A DNA stretch of 64,000 bases from an uncultured Desulfovibrionaceae bacterium (GCA_949299515.1 CASGAP010000009.1:62001-126000), one strand, 5' to 3'. Shown: positions 52,957 to 62,298, counted from the first letter of the stretch. Notes: generated by a model from the sequence alone, not told the origin. Numbers and translations are program-made.

Positions 52957-53808
52957 TTAATGTGCGCCGCAGGTGCATTTGTGGTGTTCAACGGATTCGG
53001 CCTCTTTGTCGCGGAAGGAGCTGAGACGGATTTTCAGTTCATTGAAATCAACTTTATGGCCGTCAAATTCGGGGCCGTCGACACAGGTGAATTTTGTTTC
53101 GCCGCCGACGGTAACGCGGCAGGCGCCGCACATACCCATACCGTCAACCATAAGGGAGTTCAGGCTGACAGTGGTGGGAACGTTGTATTCTTTGGTAAGT
53201 TTGGCGATGGCTTCCATCATGGGCACGGGGCCGATGGCTACAACTTCTTTGATGTCTTTGTCGGCTTTGAGGCGTTCGATAAGCGGATCGGTAACCATGC
53301 CCTGCACGCCCATGCTGCCGTCGTTGGTGGCTACCAGCACTTCGTCGCAGAATTTGGAAAGTTCGTCGTAATAGAGCAGCAAGTCTTTGCTGCGTGCGCC
53401 GATAACGGCAATGACATAATTGCCTGCCTGGCTGTGGCCTTTGGCAATATGGTGCATGGCCGCAACGCCTGTGCCGCCGCCAACGCAGATAACTTTATGG
53501 CCTTTGCCGCCTTCGACGATATGGGTAGGTCTGCCGAGGGGACCGCAGACATCGTGGATTTCGTCGCCTTCCTGCAGGGCTTCGAGCAGGGTCGTGGATT
53601 TGCCCATGACAAGGTATACGATGGTGATGGTGCCGTGTTCTTTGTCGGTGTCGGCAATGGTCAGAGGGAAGCGTTCCCCTTTTTCGTTAATTCTTAAAAT
53701 GATGAAGTGTCCTGGCTTTGCGGTTGCAGCAATATGCGGCGCGTCAAGCACCAGACGGCTGGTTCTGCCGGGAATGAGACTTTCTTTTTTTAAAATTTTA
53801 ACAGCCAT
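52957..53808 (-). CDS. nfnA: Ferredoxin:NADP oxidoreductase small subunit (NfnA/NfnS)
   Basis: A 283-residue flavoprotein of the sulfide dehydrogenase/dihydroorotate-dehydrogenase electron-transfer type. FAD region RFPLTIADTDKEHGTITIVYLVMGKSTTLLEAL, NAD site VICVGGGTGVAAMHHIAKG, and near the end the 2Fe-2S cysteines GMGMCGACRVTVGGETKFTCVDGPEFDG. NfnA carries the bifurcating partner domain for NADH in the NfnAB complex. ATG 53808 follows AGGAG; the six upstream codons in frame are not needed. nfnB follows after 16 bases. Confidence 0.9.
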   Translation of the reverse strand: MAVKILKKESLIPGRTSRLVLDAPHIAATAKPGHFIILRINEKGERFPLTIADTDKEHGTITIVYLVMGKSTTLLEALQEGDEIHDVCGPLGRPTHIVEGGKGHKVICVGGGTGVAAMHHIAKGHSQAGNYVIAVIGARSKDLLLYYDELSKFCDEVLVATNDGSMGVQGMVTDPLIERLKADKDIKEVVAIGPVPMMEAIAKLTKEYNVPTTVSLNSLMVDGMGMCGACRVTVGGETKFTCVDGPEFDGHKVDFNELKIRLSSFRDKEAESVEHHKCTCGAH

Positions 53809-53852
53809 AGGAACTCCTTTTGGCAAATGCGGTAAAATAAATTTGTTTGTAC

Positions 53853-53881
53853 AGCATACGCTTATGCATATGTTTTGTCAC
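53853..53881 (-). promoter_or_regulatory. nfnA promoter
   Basis: On the minus strand GTGACA (53876-53881), 17-base spacer, TATGCT (53853-53858). The -10 region lies in a GCATA-N4-TATGC palindrome (53854-53867), a possible operator. Confidence 0.55.
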
Positions 53882-53921
53882 GAGAAAAAAGGGGAAAATA
53901 AAAATTTTTTTGGTTAAATTC

Positions 53922-53950
53922 TTGAAAAAAATTACAAGCTAAGCTATAAT
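53922..53950 (+). promoter_or_regulatory. Promoter of the 29-residue peptide gene
   Basis: TTGAAA (53922-53927), 17-base spacer, perfect TATAAT (53945-53950), 20 bases before the ATG. One of the strongest promoters in the window. Confidence 0.75.
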
Positions 53951-53970
53951 AAAATCAGTGAGGTGAAACT

Positions 53971-54060
53971 ATGGATTTTGCATTTTTTATCGGCGGAATA
54001 GTTGCTGTTGCCATAGCGCTTTTTGTAATCAAGGCAACCAGCCCCAATGCGAAACATTAA
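53971..54060 (+). CDS. Small single-pass membrane peptide, 29 residues
   Basis: The sequence MDFAFFIGGIVAVAIALFVI is almost entirely one membrane helix, followed by the polar tail KATSPNAKH. The ATG follows GAGGTGA at a five-base spacing. A near-perfect promoter lies upstream and a strong terminator 35 bases downstream, so this is a transcription unit of its own. I do not recognise a family; it could be a subunit or regulator of a membrane complex, as many peptides of this size are. The neighbours are nfnA (divergent) and the broken LysR gene (convergent). Confidence 0.65.
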   Translation: MDFAFFIGGIVAVAIALFVIKATSPNAKH

Positions 54061-54095
54061 GAAAAAGTTTGGTATGCCATGCTTTTTTGATTTTT

Positions 54096-54121
54096 AAACC
54101 GGCGTTATGCCGGTTTTTTTG
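54096..54121 (+). terminator. Terminator of the 29-residue peptide gene
   Basis: AAACCGGC, loop GTTAT, GCCGGTTT, then seven to eight T on the plus strand. Confidence 0.9.
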
Positions 54122-54144
54122 TGCGGCTGAACGGATAACACCGT

Positions 54145-55018
54145 TTACAGCTGCCATACGCGGCAAAAATTAAGAAAGCGGTCCATGCTCTGAGAATGGT
54201 ATTTTTTTGCATGATAGCAAATAAAGAGGGTACGCATAAGTTTTTGTTCCAGTTCTATGATGCCGAAGCGTTCCCGGAATTTATGCTGATTCAGTACGGA
54301 TTTTGAAACAACCGTGATGCCGATGTTGTTTTCCGTCATACCGAGCACGGCTCCCGGAGAATCCAGGGTTTGGGCAATGCGGTACGGATAGATGGTTCTG
54401 CCGATGTTTTCTTCAAAAAATTTTCGTGTGCCGGAATTTTCTTCCCGCAGTACCCAATTTTCTTTCTGCAGTTCGCTGAGGGAATGTTTTTTTTCGTCTG
54501 CCAGAGGGTGGCTTTTATGGGCAAGAACAATCATTTCGTCTTCAAGCCATTTTTCGGCAACAAGTTCCGCGTGGGCTGCATAGTCTTCTGTCAGCAGGGC
54601 GTCCAGGGAAAAGTTCATCAGTTCGTCTATAAGCATACCGGAGTTTGCAATACGTGCAGCCGGCAGCCAGCCGAAGTGTTCGCGGAAAGCTGAAAAAAGA
54701 CCGGGCAGGATATAGGTTCCAATGGTTTTGCTGACTCCTATTTTCAGATAATTTTCTTTTTCGGTTCGGAACAGATTTTCCGCTTCCCTGCAGCGGCGCA
54801 GAATGTCGTCTGCCAGAGGGCGCAGGCGTTTGCCTTCGTGGTTGAGGCGGATATTGGGGTGTATCCGGTCAAAAAGTTTTGCGCCCAGCTGTTTTTCCAG
54901 TTCCTGCAGGGCTTGGGATACGGCACCTTTGGTCAGATACAGTTCTTCTGCGGCCTGTACCAGGCTTTCATGTTTGCCGCTGCCAAAAATGCTTCAAGCT
55001 GACGGATTGTGATATTCA
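54145..55018 (-). pseudogene. LysR family transcriptional regulator, frameshifted near codon 15
   Basis: From an ATG at 55018 the frame reads MNITIRQLEAFLAAAN, the start of a LysR winged helix, and then runs to a stop after 28 codons. Shifting frame by one base at about 54971-54974 restores HESLVQAAEELYLTKGAVSQALQELEKQLGAKLFDR, the rest of the helix-turn-helix, and continues to the end of a normal effector-binding domain (LREENSGTRKFFEENIG, IGITVVSKSVL). A single missing base explains it. The rest is uninterrupted, so the lesion is recent or a sequencing error. It is divergent from the TDT transporter with an intact palindrome between them. Confidence 0.85.
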
Positions 55019-55049
55019 TGCGTTTCTCTTGTTTAGTTTTTCTAAATAC

Positions 55050-55072
55050 TATATTCAAAATATTTGAATATA
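55050..55072. promoter_or_regulatory. Palindrome between the LysR gene and the TDT transporter
   Basis: TATATTCAAA, three bases, TTTGAATATA: a perfect 10-base inverted repeat. It contains T-N11-A spacings, as LysR operators do. It probably controls both divergent genes. Confidence 0.65.
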
Positions 55073-55143
55073 CTTAATATCGGATATTTGGCATAAAGGC
55101 AAGTGACGAATGAATGCTGTTTATATGTTTGGAGGATTTAGCA

Positions 55144-56175
55144 ATGTTCAAAAAAATATCTTTGTTTTTTTATGCCGTACCGACACCGCTGGCCGGGCTT
55201 GCCCTCGGCATTGCCAGTTTGGGGCTGGGGCTGGAAAATTCCCTTTCCATGCAGAGCATGATGCAGATAAGCACGGCCTTTGTTTCTGCCGTACTGACCG
55301 TTCTGGTTTTGGCAAAATATATTCTGCACGGACAGCTCTTTAAACAGGATATGGCTCATGCGGTGGTCGGAAGCATTATTCCTACGCTTGCCATGGCTAT
55401 TATGCTGCAGTCAAAAACCGCAAAAATATTCTTCCCGCAGTTTGCGGAAATGATGTGGCTTTTTGGCATCGGCCTGCATTTGTTTTTTCTGGGCTGTTTT
55501 TTATATGCGCGGCTGCAGGATTTTATACTGCACCATATGGTGCCGAGCTGGTTTGTGCCGTTTGTCGGTTTCGGCATAGCAGCCGTAACCATACCTTCTC
55601 CGGCATACTATGAGCTGGCTTACGGGCTTATGATTGTTTGTATTATCAATTATGCCGTTCTTTTGCCTACGATGTATTACCGCTTGATATTTTTAAAAAA
55701 AATTGAAAATGCGTTTAAACCTACCATTGCCGTTCTGGCAGCTCCCGCAAGTTTGATTTTGTATGCATACCTCACCTTGGAAGCACAACCGTCTTTGCTG
55801 CTGGCAGCACTCTTGTTCGGCATTGCGGTTTTGATGACCGTAATAGTGTATTTTGCCTTTTTTTACTTGCTCCGTCTGCCGTTCAGCCCGGCTTTTGCCG
55901 CGTATACTTTCCCTATGGCCGTGGGTGCCGGCGCGCTGCTTAAAGTTTCCGAAAAATTGGCGGAATATCCGATGCTGTTGGAATACAGCAGTCAGGTTCG
56001 CACGCTTGCTTATGCGGAGCTGACTGTCGCAACTTTGGTTGTGGGATATGTATGTTTCCGTTTTTTGGTGTATTACGTGCGGGCATGGCAGGCCATGCTT
56101 GAGGCCAGACGCCTTGCGGGCAGAAGCCATGAATGTTTTGACGCCGAATGTCTGAACTGTTTCAGCAATTGCTGA
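55144..56175 (+). CDS. TDT family transporter (TehA/SLAC1-like)
   Basis: A 343-residue membrane protein with about ten helices. The start FFYAVPTPLAGLALGIASLGLGLE is the family's first-helix motif, and phenylalanine- and proline-containing helices recur (MVPSWFVPFVGFGIAAVTIPSP; LPFSPAFAAYTFPMAVGAGAL), which line the anion pore in SLAC1/TehA. Members export tellurite, sulfite, malate or other anions; the ligand is not known here. The C-terminal tail has four cysteines (SHECFDAECLNCFSNC), unusual for the family. ATG 55144 follows GGAGG at an eight-base spacing. It is divergent from the LysR gene. Confidence 0.85.
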   Translation: MFKKISLFFYAVPTPLAGLALGIASLGLGLENSLSMQSMMQISTAFVSAVLTVLVLAKYILHGQLFKQDMAHAVVGSIIPTLAMAIMLQSKTAKIFFPQFAEMMWLFGIGLHLFFLGCFLYARLQDFILHHMVPSWFVPFVGFGIAAVTIPSPAYYELAYGLMIVCIINYAVLLPTMYYRLIFLKKIENAFKPTIAVLAAPASLILYAYLTLEAQPSLLLAALLFGIAVLMTVIVYFAFFYLLRLPFSPAFAAYTFPMAVGAGALLKVSEKLAEYPMLLEYSSQVRTLAYAELTVATLVVGYVCFRFLVYYVRAWQAMLEARRLAGRSHECFDAECLNCFSNC

Positions 56176-56204
56176 AAGCAGGAAAGCGGTTTTCAGGCAG
56201 ATAT

Positions 56205-56231
56205 AAAAGCGGGCTTGTCCCGCTTTTTTTA
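56205..56231 (+). terminator. Terminator of the TDT transporter gene
   Basis: AAAAGCGGG, loop CTTGT, CCCGCTTTT, then T. It lies 30 bases after the stop. Confidence 0.9.
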
Positions 56232-56362
56232 TGTGCCGGAGAGTGCTGCGCTTTTTATAGCGAACCTGATGCAGCGACAGCGTTTTTGCTGCGGCGGACT
56301 GAACTGGCATTTTGTGCGGCGGAGTTTTTATTTTCAAAAAGACGCAGTTTGGCCGTTAAATC

Positions 56363-56390
56363 AAAAAAACAGGCCGAAGCCCGTTTTTTT
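56363..56390 (-). terminator. Terminator of the division cluster after ftsZ
   Basis: On the minus strand ACGGGC, tetraloop TTCG, GCCTGT with one G-T pair, extended by A/T tracts on both sides. It may also act on the plus strand. The sequence between 56232 and 56362 holds no gene that I can see. Confidence 0.88.
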
Positions 56391-56415
56391 GGATTACTGA
56401 GTATGAAAAGAAGCA

Positions 56416-57633
56416 TTAGTTTGCTTGTCTTCTGATGAAAGCCGGAATGTCATCGGTTTCGTTGTCAAACGTAAACTCCATGGCTCCCGGGGTGTGGCGG
56501 TTGCGGGTGAGGGTTGCGGTATACTCATCCGGCGTAAAGTACGGCTTGCGTACTATAGTGCTTTTTTCTTCGTTTTCCTGAGCTTTTTCTTCAGTGCCGT
56601 TTACGGTTTTCTGAAAAGGAATGACATTGGGATTAGTCTGTCCTGCCGCAGCGGCCTGCACCGCGCTGTCGGGTTCGATGCCGGTTGCGATAATGGTAAT
56701 GTGGATTTCGTCGCTGCCTTCGGCTCCGTCAACCATGCCGTAGAATACTTCGGGAAGTTCGCCGTTGTCGGCAACAGCGGCGGCATTGATGTATTCGCCT
56801 ACCTGTTCAAATTCTTCCATGGTGATATCGCCGGTGATGTTTACAAGAAGCGCTTTGGCGCCGAAAATGTTGATATCGTCGAGAAGCGGACTGGAGATAG
56901 CCTGTTTTGCCGCTTCTATGGCACGGTTTTCGCCGCTGGCAACGCCTTCGCCCATAATGGCGGAACCTTTCATGGTCATGGCGGTTCTGATATCCGCAAA
57001 GTCAACGTTGATGAAGCCGGGTTTGGTAATGACTTCGGTTACGCCGCGAACAGCGGACAAAAGCACGTCGTTTGCCTTCATGAACATTTCTTTTGCCGTT
57101 GCTTTTTTGGGGGCAATGGCGCGCAGTCTGTCGTTGGGAATGGCAATGAGGCTGTCCACGTATTGGCGCAGTTCGTCAATGCCTTTATTGGCAACATGAA
57201 TGCGCTTGCCTTCAATGATGGAAAAGGGTTTGGTTACGACGCCTATGGTAAGAATGCCTTTTTCTTTGGCCATTTTGGCGATAATCGGCGCTGCGCCGGT
57301 GCCGGTGCCGCCGCCCATGCCTGCGGTGACAAAAACCATTTCCGTATCCTGCAGATATTTGGCAATTTCCTGCATACTTTCTTCGGCGGCTTTTTGACCG
57401 ATTTCAGGCTTTGCGCCTGCGCCGAGGCCTTTGGTAAGCTGGGGCCCCAATTGAATTTTATGTTCAGCACTGGAACGGTTCAATGCCTGTGCGTCTGTGT
57501 TTGCGCATACGAACACAACATCGGTAAGCCCGCTGTTTATCATATGTTCCACGGCGTTTCCGCCGCCTCCGCCGACGCCGAATACGGTAATTTTTGCAAG
57601 ATCAGCAAACTGGGTAGGGATTTTTACGTCCAT
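56416..57633 (-). CDS. ftsZ: Cell division protein FtsZ
   Basis: A 405-residue tubulin-like GTPase that forms the Z ring. N-terminal Rossmann motif [20 protein letters not shown], signature [13 protein letters not shown] near residue 108, the T7 synergy loop in [12 protein letters not shown], and a C-terminal linker rich in Glu, Gln and Thr followed by the conserved tail [12 protein letters not shown] that binds FtsA and other partners. Length is typical. It is the last gene of the cluster, 28 bases after ftsA. Confidence 0.98.
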   Translation of the reverse strand: MDVKIPTQFADLAKITVFGVGGGGGNAVEHMINSGLTDVVFVCANTDAQALNRSSAEHKIQLGPQLTKGLGAGAKPEIGQKAAEESMQEIAKYLQDTEMVFVTAGMGGGTGTGAAPIIAKMAKEKGILTIGVVTKPFSIIEGKRIHVANKGIDELRQYVDSLIAIPNDRLRAIAPKKATAKEMFMKANDVLLSAVRGVTEVITKPGFINVDFADIRTAMTMKGSAIMGEGVASGENRAIEAAKQAISSPLLDDINIFGAKALLVNITGDITMEEFEQVGEYINAAAVADNGELPEVFYGMVDGAEGSDEIHITIIATGIEPDSAVQAAAAGQTNPNVIPFQKTVNGTEEKAQENEEKSTIVRKPYFTPDEYTATLTRNRHTPGAMEFTFDNETDDIPAFIRRQAN

Positions 57634-57661
57634 AATGCCTCCAAAATTTTCTCAAGTAATC

Positions 57662-58903
57662 CTATTTGATATCTGCAAACCATTTTTTCATATGGTTTAA
57701 AATCTTATTGAATATGCCTGATTCGCTGTGCGTTTCCGTATATACGGGTTCGCTCATGCCTTCTTTTTCGGCTCCGTAGAACAAAAGGCCGACGGCTGTG
57801 GCGTATTTGGGATTGTTTACCATTTCGGTAAAGCCTGCCCCGAGGTTCTGCGGCGCGCCAATGCGTGTGGGCAGGCCGAAAATCTGTTCGGCAAGTTCCT
57901 GCGCGCCTTCGATCAGCGCGCTGCCGCCCGTAAGCACGACGCCTGCTCCGATTTTCCGCTTATACCCGGAACGTTCGAGTTCCTGATTGATATGGAAAAA
58001 GATTTCTTCCATGCGCGGTTCGCAGATGGCTGCAAGAACTTGGCGTGCCACCTGCCTGGAAGGACGGCCGCCGACGCTTGGCACCTCTATTGTTTCATCG
58101 GGAGAAACCATTTCGCCGAGGCAGCACCCGTATTTGATTTTTATTTTTTCTGCCGCGGAAATCGGGGTTCTGAGCCCAAAAGCGATGTCGTTGGTGAGGT
58201 TTTGCCCGCCGAGCGGTACGGCGCCCGTATATTTAATGGCGTTGTCCGCAAAAATGGCTATATCGCTGGTTCCGCCGCCGATGTCCACAATGGCGACGCC
58301 GATTTCCCGTTCTTCGTCTGTCAGAATTGCTTTGGAGGAGGCAAGGGCTTCAAGCACGATGTCCGTTACGTCCAAATCGCTTTTTTGGCAGGAACGCAGA
58401 ATATTTTGGGCAGAGGTGACGGAACCCGTGACTATGTGCACGTTTACTTCAAGGCGCACGCCGCTCATGCCGAGCGGTTCGATAATGCCGCGCTGATCGT
58501 CGACTATATATTCCTGCGGCAAAATGTGGATTACGTCCCTGTCCATGGGAATGGCCACGGCTTTTGCGGCATCGAGTACGCGCTCGATGTCTTTTTGGCT
58601 GACTTCGCCGCCTTTAATGGCAATAACGCCGTGACTGTTCGTTCCTTTGATATGGCTGCCTGCAATGCCTGCATATACGGAACCTATGGTGCAGCCGACC
58701 ATTGCTTCGGCTTCTTCCACGGCTTGGCGGATAGACTGGACTGTCTGTTCAATATTGACAACCACGCCTTTGCGCAGACCTGTGGAGGGACTGTTGCCTA
58801 CACCTACGATATTGATGTTGCCGTTTTCGTTAATTTCTCCGACGACAACGCAGATTTTTGTTGTTCCGATATCAAGTCCGACAATTAATTCTGACTTGGG
58901 CAT
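57662..58903 (-). CDS. ftsA: Cell division protein FtsA
   Basis: A 413-residue actin-like ATPase that tethers FtsZ to the membrane. Phosphate 1 motif ELIVGLDIGTTKICVVVGEI at residues 4-23, 1C domain (EAEAMVGCTIGSVYAGIAGSHIKGTNSHGVIAIKGGEVSQKDIERVLDAAKAV), phosphate 2 VAIVDIGGGTSDIAIF, adenosine site AGVVLTGGSALIEGAQELAEQIF. The C-terminus ends FNKILNHMKKWFADIK, the amphipathic membrane anchor. The cluster order is ftsQ-ftsA-ftsZ. Confidence 0.97.
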   Translation of the reverse strand: MPKSELIVGLDIGTTKICVVVGEINENGNINIVGVGNSPSTGLRKGVVVNIEQTVQSIRQAVEEAEAMVGCTIGSVYAGIAGSHIKGTNSHGVIAIKGGEVSQKDIERVLDAAKAVAIPMDRDVIHILPQEYIVDDQRGIIEPLGMSGVRLEVNVHIVTGSVTSAQNILRSCQKSDLDVTDIVLEALASSKAILTDEEREIGVAIVDIGGGTSDIAIFADNAIKYTGAVPLGGQNLTNDIAFGLRTPISAAEKIKIKYGCCLGEMVSPDETIEVPSVGGRPSRQVARQVLAAICEPRMEEIFFHINQELERSGYKRKIGAGVVLTGGSALIEGAQELAEQIFGLPTRIGAPQNLGAGFTEMVNNPKYATAVGLLFYGAEKEGMSEPVYTETHSESGIFNKILNHMKKWFADIK

Positions 58904-59000
58904 TCTACGACTCCTAGCAAATAATAAAATGAGTTAATCATACTTTATAATAAATGTCTAGAAAATTTTTAAAGTTTTTAATGAAAAATACTAGAATTAA

Positions 59001-59882
59001 TTATTCTTTAATTATCATAACTTTATTAAACGCCGCGCGGATTTTGCGTACTTTGCTAATTTCCTTGCGTTTTTTTAAATCTTCAATCACACTTGTCAAA
59101 TTCTTTATATTTTCTTCGTAATTTACGGTATCGATTTGAAGTGTCAGGTTAGAGGATTCTATAAATAATTCAAAACCATACAGCTGACTAATATTAACCC
59201 AGCTGATTTCGTTTAATGCATAAGGAAATTTTGTAGTTTCCAGTTCATTTATAAAATCAGGAAGCAGGTTTATTTCATTAATGGTTGCATTGTTTATATA
59301 CAGAACAGGCAAACCGATAAATTTGTCTTTTTGTATTTTTGCTATATATTGTGCCTTATTGTCTAAATAATATAATTCATTATTATTGATTATGATAAAA
59401 ATCGGTTTTCTTTCAACTATTTCTATTTTAAAGGCTGAAGGTAAAATGCGTGTGATTTTAACGTGTTGTATCCATTCTGAAGAAAGAAGCCGGGCTTCTA
59501 TTTCATTAATTTTATACTGCAGAAGATTTGTATTTTTTTTCAGTCCTGCCATGTCAATAATTTCTTGTTCCGTCAGATATGATTCTCCGGAAATATCAAT
59601 TTCCGTGAGGAGAAAATTATCACTTTTTGTTATATAAGAATATAAATTTATTCCTCCGTAAATAATGATAAACATTATTAAAAATGAACTTATTACAGAT
59701 AAAAAAAGTTTTTTGTATTTATAAAGAAATGACAGATTTATTTTATCGAAAAAATTCTCTTTCTCATAATTTTTTTCTTTATCTGCTTTAAATATATTAA
59801 TAAAGTTGTCAGATTTTTTGTTTGCATCAACTTTATAAACATTTCTTCTGTTTTTCTTAAAAGAGTTTTTTTTCAAATCCAT
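59001..59882 (-). CDS. ftsQ: Cell division protein FtsQ/DivIB, AT-rich gene
   Basis: A 293-residue bitopic protein. A basic cytoplasmic tail of about 58 residues precedes one membrane helix (KLFLSVISSFLIMFIIIYGGINLYSYI, about 58-84), then the POTRA domain (FLLTEIDISGESYLTEQEIIDMAGLKKNTNLLQYKINEIEARLLSSEWIQHVKITRILPSAFKIEIVERKPIFII), which is the FtsQ hallmark, and the beta domain. It connects early and late division proteins. Base composition is far more AT-rich than its neighbours: Ile, Asn, Lys and Tyr codons with A/T third bases dominate. It overlaps murB by 10 bases; 97 bases separate it from ftsA. Confidence 0.92.
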   Translation of the reverse strand: MDLKKNSFKKNRRNVYKVDANKKSDNFINIFKADKEKNYEKENFFDKINLSFLYKYKKLFLSVISSFLIMFIIIYGGINLYSYITKSDNFLLTEIDISGESYLTEQEIIDMAGLKKNTNLLQYKINEIEARLLSSEWIQHVKITRILPSAFKIEIVERKPIFIIINNNELYYLDNKAQYIAKIQKDKFIGLPVLYINNATINEINLLPDFINELETTKFPYALNEISWVNISQLYGFELFIESSNLTLQIDTVNYEENIKNLTSVIEDLKKRKEISKVRKIRAAFNKVMIIKE

Positions 59883-60847
59883 ATCTTTACTTCTTCTTCC
59901 AACTGAATGTTAAATAAAGTTAATACTTTGTCTTTAGCAAGAGCTAACAGTTCCAATGCGTCTTTTGTTGTTCCATTGCCTGTATTTTCCAAAAAACTTG
60001 CATGAACCGGTGAAAAACGCATGGCATTAACCTGGGTATTTTTCATGCCTGCTTTGTCCAGCAGCAGCCCGGCGCTGATTTTTCCGCCGTTTTCGTTCTC
60101 GGGATTTTTGAAAACACAGCCGGCTGTGAAAGCCTGCAGGGGCTGGGTATTTTTTTTCCGAAAATAATTTTCCCGTATTTTGTTCTGCACTTCTTCGGCA
60201 TTGACTGCGGGAAAGATAAATGATGCGCTTAGGATTATGCCGTCTTCGGTTTCTTTTTCCCCGCACTGAAAATGCATTTTTCTGTATTCGCCCCGCATGG
60301 CGTTTCTGGAAAATTTCCGCAGGCCTGTTTTTTTGCTGAAAATTTCCGTTTCATACAGAACATCGTTGATTTCCGTGCCGAAAGCTCCTGCGTTCATGGC
60401 AACGGTTCCGCCTGTGCGGCAGGGAATGCCCGCAAGGCCTTCCAAACCGGTAAAACCGTTTGCTTTGCACAGCTGAAGCAGTTTCGGGATCTTATATCCT
60501 GCACCCACGGTAACTTTTGTGAAATTTTTGTGTCCTTCCTGTAATTTTTTCTGAACAAGCGGCGGAAGAAATTCTGCTTCTGACGGCTTGAACGGCTGTA
60601 TTTCTTCAATATCCGAAATATCAATGTCCAGAACGCCGAAAGGCAGTTCTTTGTGTATGCTGGCGTCGGCGATAATGAGATTGCTGCCGCCGCCGAGAAT
60701 GCGGAAAGGCAGGTTCATGTTTGGTTCCTGTTCCGCAAAATCAAGCAAATCCTCTTTGGAACGTATTGCCGCGTAATACGGCGCACAGCCGCCAAGCCGT
60801 ATGGTGGTTTTGTTTTTCAGTTCGACGGAGTGTTCTATGCGCAGCAT
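59873..60847 (-). CDS. murB: UDP-N-acetylenolpyruvoylglucosamine reductase
   Basis: A 324-residue FAD enzyme reducing the enolpyruvyl group to make UDP-MurNAc. FAD-binding start ELKNKTTIRLGGCAPYYAAIRSKEDL, then FRILGGGSNLIIAD, LEGLAGIPCRTGGTVAMNAGAFGTEI, the catalytic region AFTAGCVFKNPENENGGKISAGLLLDKAGMKN and FSPVHASFLENTGNGTTKDALEL. The SxG and HxxFxxN features follow the type II pattern lacking the extra Tyr loop. In the division cluster between murC and ftsQ. Confidence 0.95.
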   Translation of the reverse strand: MLRIEHSVELKNKTTIRLGGCAPYYAAIRSKEDLLDFAEQEPNMNLPFRILGGGSNLIIADASIHKELPFGVLDIDISDIEEIQPFKPSEAEFLPPLVQKKLQEGHKNFTKVTVGAGYKIPKLLQLCKANGFTGLEGLAGIPCRTGGTVAMNAGAFGTEINDVLYETEIFSKKTGLRKFSRNAMRGEYRKMHFQCGEKETEDGIILSASFIFPAVNAEEVQNKIRENYFRKKNTQPLQAFTAGCVFKNPENENGGKISAGLLLDKAGMKNTQVNAMRFSPVHASFLENTGNGTTKDALELLALAKDKVLTLFNIQLEEEVKIWI

Positions 60848-60875
60848 GGTTTTGCCTTTTTGCCGTTAGTTGCCG

Positions 60876-62276
60876 TTATGCGTTTAAATATGCCAGAATT
60901 TTGGGTCCGAGGGCGGTAATGTTTCCCGCGCCTTGGGTTATTACCAAGTCGTTTTCCTGCAGTTCGGCGCAAAGGGCCGTGTTCAGCTCGTCAATGCTTG
61001 CAAAAGTCTGCACGCTGAGATTGGGGCATACCTGCCGAATGCCGTGGGCGAGGCTGGTGCTGTTTATGCCTGGTATGGGTTTTTCACTGGCGGCGTATAT
61101 TTCCGTCAGATAGAGTTTGTCCACGCCTTCAAAACAGCTGCAGAAATCGCCGAACAGAGCTTCCGTGCGGGAAAAGCGGTGAGGCTGGAAAGCCATGAGT
61201 ATTCTTTTGCCCGGGTATGCCTGTTTTGCACAGCGCACGGTCATTTTTATTTCCGTGGGGTGGTGGCCGTAATCGTCGATAACCGTAATGTTCTTTGCCC
61301 GGCCTTTCAGTTCGAAGCGTCTTCCTACGCCCGTAAATTCTTTCAGGCCTTTGAGAATGGCGTTTTTTTCTATGCCGGCTTCCATGCTGACGCCGATGGC
61401 GGCAAGCGCGTTGAGTATATTGTGCCTGCCGGGGTGGTTGAGGGTGACTTCCGCCCAAAATTCTTCTTCGGTTTGGGCGTTTTCTTTGTGGGTTTTTCTG
61501 AATACTTTAAAACGGTTGGTTTGTGCGGTGTCGATAATTTCCGCGCGCAGGACATTGTTTTTTCCGAAACCGTAAGTCAGCACGGGCCGTTTGATCTGCG
61601 GCAGAATGCGCTGTATGCCTTCATCGTCGCCGCAGACTATGTTTATTCCGTAAAACGGTACTTTGTTCATGAAAGCGACAAAGGACTTGTCGATGTTTTC
61701 CTGATTTCCGTAGTGGTCTATATGGTCGTAATCGATGTTTGTCACTACGTTGATTATGGGGAAAAGGTATAGGAAAGATCCGTCGGATTCGTCGGCTTCG
61801 GCAATCAGGTATTTGCCTTTGCCGAGGCGGGCGTTGGTACCGTAGGCGTTGAGCAGACCGCCGATAATGACGGTGGCGTCCTGTTCGGCCGCGTCGAAAA
61901 TGGAGGCTGTGAGCGAAGTTGTGGTGGTTTTGCCGTGGGTGCCCGCTATGGCGATGCCGTAACGCAGGCGCATAAGTTCCGCAAGCATTTCTGCGCGGGC
62001 AATAACGGGAATATTGCGTTTTTTGGCGGCAGCGATTTCCGGGTTGTCGTCGTGTATGGCCGTGGAACGGACTACAACCTGCGGGTTTTTGAGGTTTTCT
62101 TCCGCATGGCCGAGAAAAATTTCCGCTCCCAGGGCTTTTAAGCGCTGTACTGTTTTGCCTTCGCTCATGTCTGAACCGGTTACGGTATAGCCGAGGTTGA
62201 GCAAAACCTCCGCGATGCCGCTCATGCCGCTTCCGCCTATGCCAATCATATGTATTGCACGAATTTTATTTTCCAT
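60876..62276 (-). CDS. murC: UDP-N-acetylmuramate--L-alanine ligase
   Basis: A 466-residue Mur ligase adding L-Ala to UDP-MurNAc. N-terminal Rossmann [39 protein letters not shown] loop [74 protein letters not shown] and [38 protein letters not shown], all MurC signatures. Length is typical. It is 22 bases after murG and 28 before murB. Confidence 0.97.
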   Translation of the reverse strand: MENKIRAIHMIGIGGSGMSGIAEVLLNLGYTVTGSDMSEGKTVQRLKALGAEIFLGHAEENLKNPQVVVRSTAIHDDNPEIAAAKKRNIPVIARAEMLAELMRLRYGIAIAGTHGKTTTTSLTASIFDAAEQDATVIIGGLLNAYGTNARLGKGKYLIAEADESDGSFLYLFPIINVVTNIDYDHIDHYGNQENIDKSFVAFMNKVPFYGINIVCGDDEGIQRILPQIKRPVLTYGFGKNNVLRAEIIDTAQTNRFKVFRKTHKENAQTEEEFWAEVTLNHPGRHNILNALAAIGVSMEAGIEKNAILKGLKEFTGVGRRFELKGRAKNITVIDDYGHHPTEIKMTVRCAKQAYPGKRILMAFQPHRFSRTEALFGDFCSCFEGVDKLYLTEIYAASEKPIPGINSTSLAHGIRQVCPNLSVQTFASIDELNTALCAELQENDLVITQGAGNITALGPKILAYLNA

Positions 62277-62298
62277 ATCGAATTCCGTGTTGTTGCCG

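Noticed and set aside
54096..54121. Terminator considered for the LysR gene on the minus strand
   Set aside because: The T tract is only on the plus-strand side; on minus it is followed by a broken TTTAAAAA.
56425..58888. Long frames opposite ftsZ and ftsA
   Set aside because: Both overlap essential, fully conserved genes; the products resemble no family.
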